A stretch of DNA of 64,000 nucleotides from the NCBI RefSeq assembly GCF_008107685.1, contig NZ_VIRF01000041.1, forward strand, positions 124,001 to 188,000. The letters run 5' to 3'. Shown in pieces: positions 1 through 8,965 of the stretch. Positions within the stretch are counted from its first letter, which is position 1, and each line of letters starts with the position of its first letter. The notes beneath the pieces are model-generated. The model did no database searches and was not told the origin of the DNA. It worked only from the letters and a program-made list of their open reading frames with translations. Source of the stretch: Novosphingobium sp. BW1. Its GTDB lineage: Bacteria; Pseudomonadota; Alphaproteobacteria; Sphingomonadales; Sphingomonadaceae. The translations under genes were made by a program, and so were the position numbers.

Positions 1-931
1 CCACGCCCGCGACGATGCGCGTCGTACAGATCGAGCCCGGGCCGATGCCCACTTTGATGCAGTCCGCACCCGCCTCGGCGAGCGCCTTGGCGGCCTCGGC
101 GGTGGCGACGTTGCCCGCGATCACCTGAACCGAGTTGGAGATCTTCTTGGCGCGTTCGACGGCGCGCGCGACATCGGCGTTATGGCCATGCGCGGTGTCG
201 ATCACGACCACGTCGCACTCGGCATCGATCAGCGCCTCGGTGCGGGCAAAGCCCTTGTCACCCACGGTCGTCGCCGCCGCGACGCGCAGACGGCCTGCCG
301 CGTCCTTGGTCGCATCGGGATAGGTGACGGCTTTCTCGATATCCTTGACTGTGATGAGGCCCACGCAGTGGAAGGCATCGTCGACGACAAGCAGCTTCTC
401 GATGCGGCGGGCGTGCAGCAGGCGGCGCGCCTCATCTTGGCCAACGCCGGTGCTGACAGTCGCCAGATTCTCGTGCGTCATCAGCTCGCGCACGGGCTGT
501 GCGGTGTTGTCGGCAAAGCGCACGTCGCGGTTGGTGAGGATGCCAACCAGCTTGCCCGAGCTTTCGACCACGGGAATGCCGCTGATCTTATGCAACTGCA
601 TGAGCGCCTGCGCCTCGCCCAGTGTCGCGTCCGGGGCGATGGTGATGGGGTTCACGACCATGCCGCTCTCGAAGCGCTTGACCTGGCGGACAGCCGCGCA
701 CTGCTCCTCGATGGTCAGGTTGCGATGGAGCACGCCGATCCCGCCCAGCTGCGCCATGACGATTGCCATGTCGGCTTCGGTCACGGTGTCCATGGCCGAA
801 GAGATAACGGGGATGTTCAGACCGATTTCGCGCGTAAGTTTCGTGCGGGTATCGGCCTGATTGGGAACGATGTCGGACTTCGCGGGACGAAGCAGAACGT
901 CGTCAAAGGTGAGTCCGAGCTGGATTTCCAT
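1..931 (-). CDS. guaB: Inosine-5'-monophosphate dehydrogenase (3' end cut by window edge)
   Basis: IMP dehydrogenase oxidises IMP to XMP with NAD+, the committed step of GMP synthesis in the cytoplasm. The translated minus strand begins [20 protein letters not shown], the family N-terminus. It is followed by a CBS-domain pair with the phrases [20 protein letters not shown] and [15 protein letters not shown]. The barrel then resumes with [10 protein letters not shown] and the loop [17 protein letters not shown], which contains the catalytic Cys (GSICTT). About 310 of an expected 485-490 residues are present; the C-terminus lies outside the window. An in-frame ATG four codons upstream (943) is an alternative start, but 931 fits the family better. 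No downstream gene is visible. Identification is secure. Confidence 0.96.
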   Translation of the reverse strand, partial: MEIQLGLTFDDVLLRPAKSDIVPNQADTRTKLTREIGLNIPVISSAMDTVTEADMAIVMAQLGGIGVLHRNLTIEEQCAAVRQVKRFESGMVVNPITIAPDATLGEAQALMQLHKISGIPVVESSGKLVGILTNRDVRFADNTAQPVRELMTHENLATVSTGVGQDEARRLLHARRIEKLLVVDDAFHCVGLITVKDIEKAVTYPDATKDAAGRLRVAAATTVGDKGFARTEALIDAECDVVVIDTAHGHNADVARAVERAKKISNSVQVIAGNVATAEAAKALAEAGADCIKVGIGPGSICTTRIVAGV

Positions 932-1030
932 GTGTGCCACCATGCCTTTGGGGAGATTCGTGGCGGCCCATGTAACCAAGTGGTGCGCTTTGGGCTAGTG
1001 GGCAGATGCGCTTCTTATGCCTCGCTGGTG

Positions 1031-1050
1031 CACAAAAACGCGTTTTTGTG
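1031..1050. promoter_or_regulatory. Perfect 20-bp palindrome between the M28 peptidase gene and guaB
   Basis: CACAAAAACGCGTTTTTGTG is a perfect 20-base palindrome about 100 bases upstream of the guaB start and about 60 bases after the stop of the preceding peptidase gene, all on the minus strand. With no loop and little GC in the outer stem it looks more like a protein-binding operator than a terminator. The T5 tract means a weak terminator cannot be excluded. Confidence 0.45.
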
Positions 1051-1107
1051 GCCAAACACCAATTTGGATAGACGTCCTGGTGGTGCAGCGCGGCCTTGCG
1101 CAGGGTT

Positions 1108-2688
1108 TCAGGGCGCCTCGGGGCGAGCAAGCGGCGCGTTGCGCGGATCGGAAAACCAGCGTCCCAGGTCTGTGAGGAGAAGCACGTCCTCAACTTCGCC
1201 TCCCAGTGCCAACCCATGGGTCAGGTCGTCGCTGGGGCGGTGATAGTCGCTCTCGTAAAAAGCACGCATACGGCTGATATCGCCATAGGCCGTTGTGACC
1301 ATGACCGCCGGGATATCATGCTGAAGCAAGGCCCAGCCATCCTGACGGCGCACGAATTCGTTGGCATCCTCGCTCTCGAGAAGATCAAAGTTGGCACGCC
1401 GGGCTACTTTGGCGATGTCCTCGTCAAGTCCGGTCATACCCTTGCCGACGATGGCGAACGGCGTGCCGGCGGGTGCGATGGCGACCGAGTCGATATTGAA
1501 CGCCGCCACGATGCCGTCGAGCGGGACCGGCGGGTTCTCGGCAAAAGCATGAGCACCTAGCAGCCCGACTTCCTCGCCCGTTGTGGAAAGGAAGTAGATG
1601 TCGCGTTCAAGCGGCGGCCCCTTGGCGAGCGCGCGGGCCACTTCGGTGAGCGCGGCCACCCCGCTCGCGTTGTCAATCGCGCCGTTGCAGACGGTATCTT
1701 CTGCGGGCGGCTCGGCACAGGCCCCGAAGTGGTCCCAATGCGCGACGAACAGGACCACGCCCGCATCCGGGTTCCGCCCGGGCAGCTTGCCGATGAGGTT
1801 GTGGGTGTGAATGGTCGTGGAGCGGGTGGTGGCCTCGAACGAGGCGGAGAGACCGAGAGCAAGCGGCATGAAGTCGGCGCGCGCCGCTTTCGCCTCCAGC
1901 GAGGGGAGTGTCTGCGCGGTTCCTTTCAGAAGCTCTGCCATCGCCTCGGGGCTGATGAAGGCCTCTAGGTCGCCGCCAGTCGCATCTTGCGCCAGTGCAT
2001 AGCCCGAACGTCCGCGCCGGGCGACAACCTCCTCGAAGCTGCGCGACCCGTCAAGCACGGTGAGCACGGCCGCCGCCCCCATTGCCAGGAACGCGCTTTG
2101 CCGCGTGCCGGATGCGACTTCATCCTCACGCAGGCCGTCGAGCAGGACGACGATGCGCCCGGCCAGTTCGTTACGTGTCAGCGCGCCAGCTTCCAGGTTG
2201 CCGACGAAAAGCAGGGGCGAGCGGCGGGCAAGGCCGCGCTTGCCCGAGGTCAGCACAATCACATCCTCGGGCGTCAGCGCCTTCGTGCCGCGCCCCCGGA
2301 AGAACTGCGCCGACGACGTCGCAGGCTCACGCGCGACCAGGGTGACGGGCGCGAACCACTCGTTGGCGGGATCGTTGGTGCCCGAGACGAGGCCGATGTC
2401 GAACCATTCCCGGCCCAGGTAGCGCAGCGTTTTGGCCTCACCCTCGGTGCCCGGTTCGCGGCCCGCGAAGTCGTCACTCGCCAGTATCTCGATATGGTGG
2501 CGCAGGCGCCCTTCGAGCGCGCGCTCGAATCGCCGCGATGCGGCCTCGAGCGGGGCCGGGCCGGTCACCGCCATCACCCCCGCAAGAGCAGCCAGCCAGG
2601 TCCGCCTGCCCCGCACGCGCCAGTCGCCGCGCGCCACAGGCCAGGCAGATAGCAGCCACACGGCGTTCAAGAACGGTCTGACGAACAC
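1108..2688 (-). CDS. M28 family zinc aminopeptidase, secreted
   Basis: This 526-residue protein has a hydrophobic N-terminus that probably serves as a signal peptide, so the enzyme is likely periplasmic or exported. A protease-associated (PA) insert covers about residues 130-230 (phrases LLFVGNLEAG and GRIVVLLDGL). The M28 catalytic domain follows, with zinc ligands and catalytic residues in AHWDHFG, NGAIDNASGVAAL, TTGEEVGLLGAHAF, FNIDSVA and a C-terminal His in YESDYHRPSDDL. Members of this family remove N-terminal amino acids from peptides using two zinc ions. The substrate cannot be told from sequence. The gene lies upstream of guaB on the same strand but is separated by a palindrome-containing gap. 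The start is not certain, since the n-region is long. Confidence 0.88.
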   Translation of the reverse strand: MFVRPFLNAVWLLSAWPVARGDWRVRGRRTWLAALAGVMAVTGPAPLEAASRRFERALEGRLRHHIEILASDDFAGREPGTEGEAKTLRYLGREWFDIGLVSGTNDPANEWFAPVTLVAREPATSSAQFFRGRGTKALTPEDVIVLTSGKRGLARRSPLLFVGNLEAGALTRNELAGRIVVLLDGLREDEVASGTRQSAFLAMGAAAVLTVLDGSRSFEEVVARRGRSGYALAQDATGGDLEAFISPEAMAELLKGTAQTLPSLEAKAARADFMPLALGLSASFEATTRSTTIHTHNLIGKLPGRNPDAGVVLFVAHWDHFGACAEPPAEDTVCNGAIDNASGVAALTEVARALAKGPPLERDIYFLSTTGEEVGLLGAHAFAENPPVPLDGIVAAFNIDSVAIAPAGTPFAIVGKGMTGLDEDIAKVARRANFDLLESEDANEFVRRQDGWALLQHDIPAVMVTTAYGDISRMRAFYESDYHRPSDDLTHGLALGGEVEDVLLLTDLGRWFSDPRNAPLARPEAP

Positions 2689-2841
2689 GGAAGGTATCGC
2701 TTTTCCTTTGTGCGGCAGGACGCCGCAGCCGCCTCATGGCACAAGCGCTCCCGATGCCGCAACGGCGGTTTGCACCGTGTAGGAGATTGAGGGCCCAAGA
2801 CCGCCGCAACACACCGCATGGCTTGTGCAATTTTCGCAACG

Positions 2842-2866
2842 GGAACGCGAACACGTGTGATACGTT
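2842..2866 (+). promoter_or_regulatory. Candidate EcfG (general stress sigma factor) promoter
   Basis: GGAAC at 2842-2846 and CGTT at 2863-2866 are separated by 16 bases. This matches the alphaproteobacterial EcfG consensus (GGAAC-N16/17-CGTT). It lies about 100 bases upstream of the secreted hypothetical gene at 2969 and points toward it. The match is seen directly; activity is inferred. Confidence 0.5.
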
Positions 2867-2968
2867 GAACGCATCAAGCCGGACAGAATGTGCGGATATC
2901 AAGCCGATAGAAAAAAGCTGCCCGGCGCATTCGCTCGCTTCCAAGGCCGCTACTATGGAGACGTTCGA

Positions 2969-3631
2969 ATGTCCACGCGAACCCGCGCCCTCATTGCCGC
3001 CCTTGCCCTACTGCCACTTGCCCAACCCGCGCTCGCGCAGGGGGACAGCAAGCCGATCACCAGCAAGGATCCCTCCGCGCTCGACATTGCCAAGACGCCG
3101 GTGACCGACCTCAACCTCGACTCCAAGGAAATACCCGAGGTGCTGACCCGAGCGGTGAAGCAGCCCTACGATCTGACCGGACTGAACAGCTGCGCGGCCA
3201 TCGGCCGGTCGGTGCAGGAAATCTTCGCGGCCATCGGCCCCGACGTCGACATTCCCAAGGAGGAGCGCGACCGCATCAGCGCCGGGCGTGTCGCCAAGTG
3301 GATCGTCTCCTCATTCATTCCCTTTCGCGGCCTCATCCGCGAAATCTCGGGCGCGAACGACCGCGAGCGTGAAGTGCGCGCCGCGATCCAGGCCGGCATG
3401 ACACGCCGCGGCTTCCTCAAGGGGGTGGGCGCTTCGCGCGGATGCGACTACCCCGCCGCACCCGCCACCGCCGAGGATATCGCCGCCATCGAAGCCGAAC
3501 TCGACCGCCGCGACACCGAAGAAAAGAACGGTGACAAGGATACGAAGGTCGAGCGCGGCGAGGAACAGGGTGACCGCACCAGCGCGGGCGTTCCCATCGT
3601 CAGCCAGCCCGTGGTGCAGGGCCAGATCTAG
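2969..3631 (+). CDS. Secreted hypothetical protein
   Basis: I do not recognise this 220-residue protein. The ATG at 2969 is chosen because it opens directly into a typical signal peptide (MSTRTRALIAALALLPLAQP, cleavage after ALA). An upstream in-frame start at 2888 would put 27 charged residues in front of it. The mature part has two cysteines (NSCAAIG and RGCDYP) about 90 residues apart that could form a disulphide. A basic amphipathic middle (RISAGRVAKWIVSSFIPFRG) is followed by a very charged, low-complexity C-terminal tail rich in Glu, Asp, Lys and Arg. It is probably periplasmic. An EcfG-like promoter lies upstream, suggesting stress induction. It converges with the M56 gene on the other strand. 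Confidence 0.75.
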   Translation: MSTRTRALIAALALLPLAQPALAQGDSKPITSKDPSALDIAKTPVTDLNLDSKEIPEVLTRAVKQPYDLTGLNSCAAIGRSVQEIFAAIGPDVDIPKEERDRISAGRVAKWIVSSFIPFRGLIREISGANDREREVRAAIQAGMTRRGFLKGVGASRGCDYPAAPATAEDIAAIEAELDRRDTEEKNGDKDTKVERGEEQGDRTSAGVPIVSQPVVQGQI

Positions 3632-3701
3632 GCCCGCAATGCGCGAAGGCGGGAACGGCGCTGCACTGCCTTCCTCGCCTTCTCGGCTGTACAGGTCTTC
3701 T

Positions 3702-5372
3702 TCAGATCTCGTCGGCGCGCAGGTCGCGCTTCACCTCGGCCCGCGCCTCAGCCAGCTCGCGCTCGATCTCGGCTAAGGCGCCTGCACGGCTTGGCGCATC
3801 GTGCCCCGCCTGCGCAGCGATCTCGTGGCGGGCACCTTCCAGCGCGCTGAGCACGATCTGCGCGATGTGTTGCGGGGGCCCTGAGCAAATCACGACGTGC
3901 TCGCCGTCTTTGGATTGCTTCCGAGCGCGCGAGCGACCTTGGGTGTCGGCCGGGCAGCGCGTATCGATCACCATCTCACGGCGTGCCTCTCCCACACCGT
4001 CTTGCGCCGGATGCACAATGCGCAGGGTCTTCACCTTGCCATCCCTCGAGACCAACTCCTCGACCTTGGGCGCATTCGCCAGGGCCTTGGCGACGATCGC
4101 CTCGATCTCGACCTCGTTCAGTCCCGCATGGCGCGCCTGCTTCTCGGCCCGGCGCACGGCGCGTTCGGTCGAGGCTGCGACCTCATCGAACACGGAGGGC
4201 GGAGCGGGCGGCACCGGGGGAATATCCCTCACGCTGGCGGGGGCCTCGGGAGCGGAGGGAGCCTCCGGCGGGAGCGGCGCGGCAATGCGGCCGGGCACGA
4301 ATGGAGGCGCGGGAGGCGCAGGAGATAGCGGCACGTCGAGGTCCGTGGCGGCCGTGACCTCGTCCTGCCCGCGCGCCGCGTAACTGACCGTCGCGGTCAT
4401 CGGCACCGCCACGATAGCGAGCGCGAAAAGACTGCGCGCGGCCAGCTTGCGCCTGGGGCCTGTCTCGGCCTGGTTGAGCGCCCGCAGGCGCTGGATGATA
4501 GGCTTGCCGCCGCCAAGCCCGCCCGCCATCGGCGCAGCCAGAGCCAGCGGTGCATGCCCGGCAAACGAGGCAATGAGCTGGCCATAGCGCGCCCTCTCGG
4601 CCCGGTCCCGGCCAGCCATGACGCGGGCATCGCAGGCCGCCTCCTGGTCGCCGCGCAGCGCGCGCCATGATGCCCAAGCCAACGGATTGAACCAGTGCAG
4701 CGCAAAAAGCGGCTGCAGCGCCATGATTGCAATGAGGTCCCCCCCAGCGTGGTGCTCGAGTTCGTGGGCAATAGCAAAGTCCGAGGTTTCGGAATCGGCC
4801 TTGGCAAGAAAGCCAAAGGGCAGCGCGACCACCTTGTCGAAGACCCCGAAGGCAAGCGGCACAGCCACCAGCGGGCTTTCGATAATGCGAACGCGGCCTG
4901 CGCTGGCGACGGCCCGCGCATCGGCGAGGATCTGCCGGCGCATCATCTGGTAGTTCCAGGTACGCCAGACAAGGAACGCAAGTGCCCCTGCCAGCCAGAC
5001 CATGAGGAGCGTGCTGGTCCAGGGGATCTGCATCCAGGACTCGGGCTCGGCGGGCACGAACACAAAATCAGCGGGAGGCTCGGCGGCAAAGACGATCCCC
5101 GCCGCCTCGGACGCAGGCCGAAGCGCAGTCGATGCTTCCCCGGCGCGCGCCGAGCTCTGCGCGACGCCGACTTCCAGCCCCGCGAGCCAACGCGTCGGCG
5201 CCAGAGCCGCGGGCAAGGCCAGCGGCGGCATCACGAAGCGAAGCGCGGGCAACAGCCACAGGGCATATGCGGCCTGCGCACCAAAGCTACGCGCCACCGG
5301 GCGGCGAAGAAGCAGTACCAGCGCCATCAGCGCGCCGGTCATCGTCAGCGTATCAATCAACCATTCGGTCAT
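3702..5372 (-). CDS. M56 family (BlaR1/MecR1-like) membrane metallopeptidase
   Basis: The 556-residue protein begins with hydrophobic segments (LTMTGALMALVLLLRRPVAR, then further spans near residues 35-55 and 120-140). It carries the gluzincin motif HELEHH in IAHELEHHAGGDLIAIMAL, so this is an integral-membrane M56 protease. In BlaR1/MecR1 this domain cleaves the BlaI/MecI repressor. The C-terminal half is not a penicillin-binding sensor domain. It is instead a Pro/Ala-rich linker (PPAPPFVPGR and similar) followed by a charged, helix-prone region with Cys in VIDTRCPADTQG and HVVICSGPP. What activates it is therefore unknown. The gene overlaps the blaI-like gene by four bases (ATGA), so the two are translationally coupled. 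Confidence 0.85.
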   Translation of the reverse strand: MTEWLIDTLTMTGALMALVLLLRRPVARSFGAQAAYALWLLPALRFVMPPLALPAALAPTRWLAGLEVGVAQSSARAGEASTALRPASEAAGIVFAAEPPADFVFVPAEPESWMQIPWTSTLLMVWLAGALAFLVWRTWNYQMMRRQILADARAVASAGRVRIIESPLVAVPLAFGVFDKVVALPFGFLAKADSETSDFAIAHELEHHAGGDLIAIMALQPLFALHWFNPLAWASWRALRGDQEAACDARVMAGRDRAERARYGQLIASFAGHAPLALAAPMAGGLGGGKPIIQRLRALNQAETGPRRKLAARSLFALAIVAVPMTATVSYAARGQDEVTAATDLDVPLSPAPPAPPFVPGRIAAPLPPEAPSAPEAPASVRDIPPVPPAPPSVFDEVAASTERAVRRAEKQARHAGLNEVEIEAIVAKALANAPKVEELVSRDGKVKTLRIVHPAQDGVGEARREMVIDTRCPADTQGRSRARKQSKDGEHVVICSGPPQHIAQIVLSALEGARHEIAAQAGHDAPSRAGALAEIERELAEARAEVKRDLRADEI

Positions 5373-5779
5373 GATTTCAACTCCTTGAGGAGAGCTTCGA
5401 TCTCGGCAATGTCGGTATCGGTCAACGCTTCAGCTTGCGCGAGCTGGGCGAACAGCGGCGCCGCCCTGCCCCCGAACAGACGGTCGACAAGGCGGCGGCT
5501 TTCGGTGCCGACATAGTCGGACCGGGCCATGGCGGGGCTATAGAGGAAGCGCTTGCCATCGCGCGTGGTGCTGAGCGCCTGCTTGGTCACGAGGCGCGCG
5601 AGCAGGGTCTTGACCGTTGGCAGGCTCCACCCGCGCGCGGCGCAGACTTTTGCACAGACATCCTGCGCAGAGAGCGGTGCCTCTTCCCACAGGACTTCCA
5701 TCACCGCATGCTCGGCTTCGGAAATACGCTCGCCAGACTGGGCTTTGGCTTCGGGTGTTGCGGCCACGTTTTGCTCCAT
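5369..5779 (-). CDS. BlaI/MecI/CopY family transcriptional repressor
   Basis: This 136-residue winged-helix protein has the family signature ISEAEHAVMEVLWEEAPLSA and the recognition-helix region GWSLPTVKTLLARLVTKQAL. The C-terminal part, with FGGRAAPLFAQLAQAEALTD, is the dimerisation region and also the place where M56 partners cut. It probably represses itself and the downstream M56 gene. A 7-bp inverted repeat of the type bound by this family ends one base before the start codon. No Shine-Dalgarno sequence precedes the ATG because that space is occupied by the repeat. A leaderless transcript or a later start is therefore possible. Confidence 0.88.
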   Translation of the reverse strand: MEQNVAATPEAKAQSGERISEAEHAVMEVLWEEAPLSAQDVCAKVCAARGWSLPTVKTLLARLVTKQALSTTRDGKRFLYSPAMARSDYVGTESRRLVDRLFGGRAAPLFAQLAQAEALTDTDIAEIEALLKELKS

Positions 5780-5780
5780 C

Positions 5781-5812
5781 GTTTACACACGTAATCGACT
5801 ACGCCTGTAAAC
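5781..5812. promoter_or_regulatory. Probable BlaI-type operator
   Basis: GTTTACA at 5781-5787 and TGTAAAC at 5806-5812 form a perfect 7-bp inverted repeat with an 18-base spacer. The half-sites contain the TACA/TGTA core known from BlaI/MecI operators. The repeat touches the start of the blaI-like gene and contains a second inner dyad (TTAC-N4-GTAA). Bound repressor would block transcription or translation start. Confidence 0.6.
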
Positions 5813-5888
5813 AATGAGCGTCAATCGCGCAGATGTCGTTCGCAGATCCCGGGATGCCGTTGGTCGAGCACCAGCGCCCCGGAGCCCC

Positions 5889-6500
5889 CTAAAGGCGGGA
5901 GCGTACCGCGTTGCCGACCTTGCGCATGCCCAGCGCCAGCACGATCAGGAATACGCCCCGCACGGCGAACGAGATCATCAGGATCACCGCCAGAAACGCA
6001 AGGCCCGTCGCGGGCGAAGAGAATAGCAGGATGAGGCCGAGCACGAGGTCGAGCGCGCCCATGAACAGGCGCCAGCCCCTGTCGTGGCTGGCCTTGAGTG
6101 CCCAGGCGATTTGCAGGACACCCGCAATCCCGAGCCACGCGCCGATCGCCCAGACGAGCGACAGCGCGCCGACCACCGGGTTAAACAGGGCAAAGAGGCC
6201 CGCGATCAGGGCCAGGACGCCCAGCGCGATTTCCACCCAGCGCCCACGATGTGCCATCGAGGTGGCCCCTGCGGCAATCGCGGCGACACCGTAAAGCAGA
6301 AGCGTGATGCCCACGATGATGCCTGTCGCCACCCCCGTCGCAATAGGGTTCGTGAGGATCAGCAGGCCCAGGACTAACAGGAAGATCCCGTAGGCCAGTA
6401 TCCAGCCCCAGATCTTGCCCGGCGCATGGGCAAGCGCGGCCACGACCGGGTCCTTCTCAACATCGGGGGTGAGAGCGGGGTCGAGTTCTTCGCGCGGCAT
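5889..6500 (-). CDS. HdeD family (DUF308) membrane protein
   Basis: This 203-residue protein has about six transmembrane helices, arranged as three hairpins typical of HdeD/DUF308 (for example ILAYGIFLLVLGLLILTNPI and WVEIALGVLALIAGLFALFN). E. coli HdeD is linked to acid resistance; the biochemical role of the family is unknown. The ATG at 6500 is chosen because AAGGAG lies eight bases upstream in the minus-strand leader and the protein then starts MPREELDPALTPDVEKD, a short cytosolic lead-in. It is a single-gene unit separated from sdhA by a strong terminator. Confidence 0.85.
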   Translation of the reverse strand: MPREELDPALTPDVEKDPVVAALAHAPGKIWGWILAYGIFLLVLGLLILTNPIATGVATGIIVGITLLLYGVAAIAAGATSMAHRGRWVEIALGVLALIAGLFALFNPVVGALSLVWAIGAWLGIAGVLQIAWALKASHDRGWRLFMGALDLVLGLILLFSSPATGLAFLAVILMISFAVRGVFLIVLALGMRKVGNAVRSRL

Positions 6501-6669
6501 GGGCGTCTCCTTGGCGGGCTCACGGGCTGAAAATGTGCCCTCACCACAGGAGGAGCGACACTGGCAAAAACACTGAAACCCACCAGGAAGTTGCCGCCGC
6601 GCGTAGGAAAGTGCGCTCTTGCAAACGATTTTTCCTGCGTCGCCTGATCTCAGTAGCCGCCCGAGACGT

Positions 6670-6706
6670 AAAAAGGCGGCGCTCCCTTCCGGGAACACCG
6701 CCTTTT
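6670..6706 (-). terminator. Rho-independent terminator of the sdhCDA operon
   Basis: On the minus strand a 12-bp stem (GGCGGTGTTCCC paired with GGGAGCGCCGCC, loop GGAA) is followed by TTTTT. It lies about 40 bases after the sdhA stop codon. Its position shows that sdhB is not part of this operon. Confidence 0.85.
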
Positions 6707-6743
6707 GAACACCTGGCCTTCGGACCGAGCGAAGGCGCCGGGA

Positions 6744-8564
6744 TCAGTACACGCGCTTCTTGGGCTTGATGTACTCGGCATCGTCAGTGAGCGTGTATTC
6801 GTGCACCGGACGGTAGTCGAGGCGGACCTCGCCGCCCTTGCCGCCCCAGCCGTTGAACCAGGCGGCAGTGTGCTTCATCCACTCGCCGTCGTTGCGATCG
6901 GGGAAGTCCTCGTGCGCGTGGGCGCCGCGGCTTTCTTCGCGCGCATGGGCACCGTGCAAGGTCACGGTGGCCGCACCGATCAAGTTGTCCAGTTCCATCG
7001 TCTCGACGAGGTCGGAGTTCCAGATCAGACCGCGGTCCGAAACCTTGATGTCCTGCATCTTCTTGTAGGTCTCAGCCATGGCGGTCTTGCCGTCGGCCAT
7101 GAGCTGCTCGGTGCGGAACACGGCGGCGTGGGCCGACATGTTCTGCTGCATTTCCTTGCGGATCTCAGCCGTGGGGGTGTTGCCATCGGCGTAGCGGAAG
7201 TGATCGAGACGCGTGAGCGCCAGGTCCGCCGAATCCTTGGGCAGTTCGGGCTGAGCCGCGCCAGCTTTGACCGTTTCGTTGAGGCGGTGGCCGGTCGCAC
7301 GGCCGAATACCACAAGGTCGGTCAGCGAGTTCGAGCCCAGGCGGTTCGCGCCGTGGACCGACACACAGGCCGCTTCCCCCACCGCAAACAGACCCGGGAC
7401 AACCGTCTCGGGGTTACCATCGGCACCGATCGTCATGACCTCGCCGTGGTAGTTCGTCGGGATGCCGCCCATGTTGTAGTGGACGGTGGGAACGACAGGC
7501 AGCGGCTGACGGGTCAGGTCGACGCCCGCGAAGATCTTGCCCGATTCGGTGATGCCCGGAAGGCGCTGTGCCAGCACCTTGGGATCGATGTGGTCAAGGT
7601 GCAGGTAGATGTGGTCCTTATTCGGGCCCACGCCGCGGCCTTCGCGGATTTCCAGCGCCATCGAACGCGAGACGACGTCGCGCGAGGCAAGGTCTTTCGC
7701 CGACGGGGCATAGCGCTCCATGAAGCGCTCACCCTCGGAGTTGGTGAGGTAGCCGCCCTCGCCGCGCGCACCTTCCGTGATGAGCACGCCCGCACCGTAG
7801 ATGCCGGTGGGGTGGAACTGGACGAACTCCATGTCCTGGAGCGGCAGCCCTGCGCGCAGGACCATACCCGCGCCGTCGCCGGTGCAGGTGTGGGCCGAGG
7901 TCGCGGTGAAATAGCTGCGGCCATAGCCGCCCGTCGCCAGCACCACAGCCTGCGAACGGAAACGGTGGATCGAGCCGTCATCGAGGCACAGCGCGATCAC
8001 GCCGACGCACTTGCCACCGTCCATGATGAGGTCGATGGCGAAGTATTCGATGAAGAAGTCCGCCGCGTACTTCAGCGACTGCTGGTACAGGGTATGCAAC
8101 ATGGCGTGGCCGGTACGGTCGGCCGCAGCGCAGGTGCGCTGCACCGGCGGGCCTTCGCCCATGTTCTGCATGTGGCCGCCGAACGGACGCTGGTAGATCG
8201 TCCCGTCCTCGTTGCGGCTGAAGGGCATGCCCGCATGCTCCAGTTCGAGGATCGCGTCGGGCGCTTCGCGCACCATGTACTCGATCGCGTCTTGGTCACC
8301 CAGCCAGTCCGACCCCTTGACGGTGTCGTACATGTGCCAGGTCCAGTGGTCGGGCGTGTTGTTCTTGAGGCTGGCTGCGATGCCGCCCTGCGCCGCCACG
8401 GTGTGCGAGCGGGTGGGGAAGACCTTGGTGATGCACGCGGTCTTCAGGCCGGCTTCGGCCGACCCCATCGTGGCGCGCAGACCCGAGCCACCGGCGCCGA
8501 CGACGACGGTGTCATACATGTGGTCAATGATCTTGTAGGCGGGACCAGTCTTATCCTGGGTCAT
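6744..8564 (-). CDS. sdhA: Succinate dehydrogenase flavoprotein subunit
   Basis: SdhA oxidises succinate to fumarate in the TCA cycle and passes electrons through SdhB to ubiquinone as part of complex II. The 606-residue length fits the family. Visible motifs are the FAD-binding start [20 protein letters not shown], the covalent-FAD histidine in [34 protein letters not shown], the substrate-binding region [18 protein letters not shown] and [19 protein letters not shown]. It is the third gene of sdhCDA, starting four bases after the sdhD stop. The operon ends with a terminator and no sdhB follows. Confidence 0.97.
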   Translation of the reverse strand: MTQDKTGPAYKIIDHMYDTVVVGAGGSGLRATMGSAEAGLKTACITKVFPTRSHTVAAQGGIAASLKNNTPDHWTWHMYDTVKGSDWLGDQDAIEYMVREAPDAILELEHAGMPFSRNEDGTIYQRPFGGHMQNMGEGPPVQRTCAAADRTGHAMLHTLYQQSLKYAADFFIEYFAIDLIMDGGKCVGVIALCLDDGSIHRFRSQAVVLATGGYGRSYFTATSAHTCTGDGAGMVLRAGLPLQDMEFVQFHPTGIYGAGVLITEGARGEGGYLTNSEGERFMERYAPSAKDLASRDVVSRSMALEIREGRGVGPNKDHIYLHLDHIDPKVLAQRLPGITESGKIFAGVDLTRQPLPVVPTVHYNMGGIPTNYHGEVMTIGADGNPETVVPGLFAVGEAACVSVHGANRLGSNSLTDLVVFGRATGHRLNETVKAGAAQPELPKDSADLALTRLDHFRYADGNTPTAEIRKEMQQNMSAHAAVFRTEQLMADGKTAMAETYKKMQDIKVSDRGLIWNSDLVETMELDNLIGAATVTLHGAHAREESRGAHAHEDFPDRNDGEWMKHTAAWFNGWGGKGGEVRLDYRPVHEYTLTDDAEYIKPKKRVY

Positions 8565-8568
8565 TCAA

Positions 8569-8949
8569 TCAGGCTCCCAGCGCGAGGCGAAGGATGCACA
8601 GGACGCCAAAGGCGGCACCTGCGAAAACGGCGATGTTAAGAGCGGCAAGGCACGCGAACTTGGTGCCGTGGTCGTGGACATAGTCTTCCATCATGATCTG
8701 CATGCCCAGGCGCGCGTGCCAGAACGTGGAGATGATGAGCAGGCCCATGGCGACTGCCGGTACCGGCGCGGAGATCCAGTCGATGACCGTGACGTAGGAC
8801 AGATCGTCGAACAGAAGGATCGAGGCGACCAGCCAGATCAGCAGGAAGAGGTTGCCGACCGCGGTGAAGCGCTGGACCAGCCAGTGATGCGCGCCATGCT
8901 TGGCCGAGCCGAGACCGCGCACGCGGCCGATGGAGGTTCCGTTACCCAT
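8569..8949 (-). CDS. sdhD: Succinate dehydrogenase membrane anchor subunit
   Basis: This 126-residue protein has three transmembrane helices and the heme/quinone-anchor signature HHWLVQRFTAVGNLFLLIWL near the N-terminus, plus FWHARLGMQIMMEDYVHDHG, which is typical of SdhD. The start at 8949 (MGNGTSIGRVRGLG) is chosen because the family begins close before the SAKHGAHHWLVQR motif; a longer reading adds unrelated Ser/Arg-rich sequence. It lies between sdhC and sdhA on the same strand with gaps of 16 and 4 bases. With SdhC it holds complex II in the inner membrane. Confidence 0.93.
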   Translation of the reverse strand: MGNGTSIGRVRGLGSAKHGAHHWLVQRFTAVGNLFLLIWLVASILLFDDLSYVTVIDWISAPVPAVAMGLLIISTFWHARLGMQIMMEDYVHDHGTKFACLAALNIAVFAGAAFGVLCILRLALGA

Positions 8950-8965
8950 GATGTCTACCCTATCT

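Noticed and set aside
6705..8639. Long open frame (644 codons) antisense to sdhA
   Set aside because: The opposite strand encodes an unmistakable SdhA. Long antisense frames are expected in GC-rich DNA with biased third positions, and the translation is His/Arg/Val-rich without motifs.
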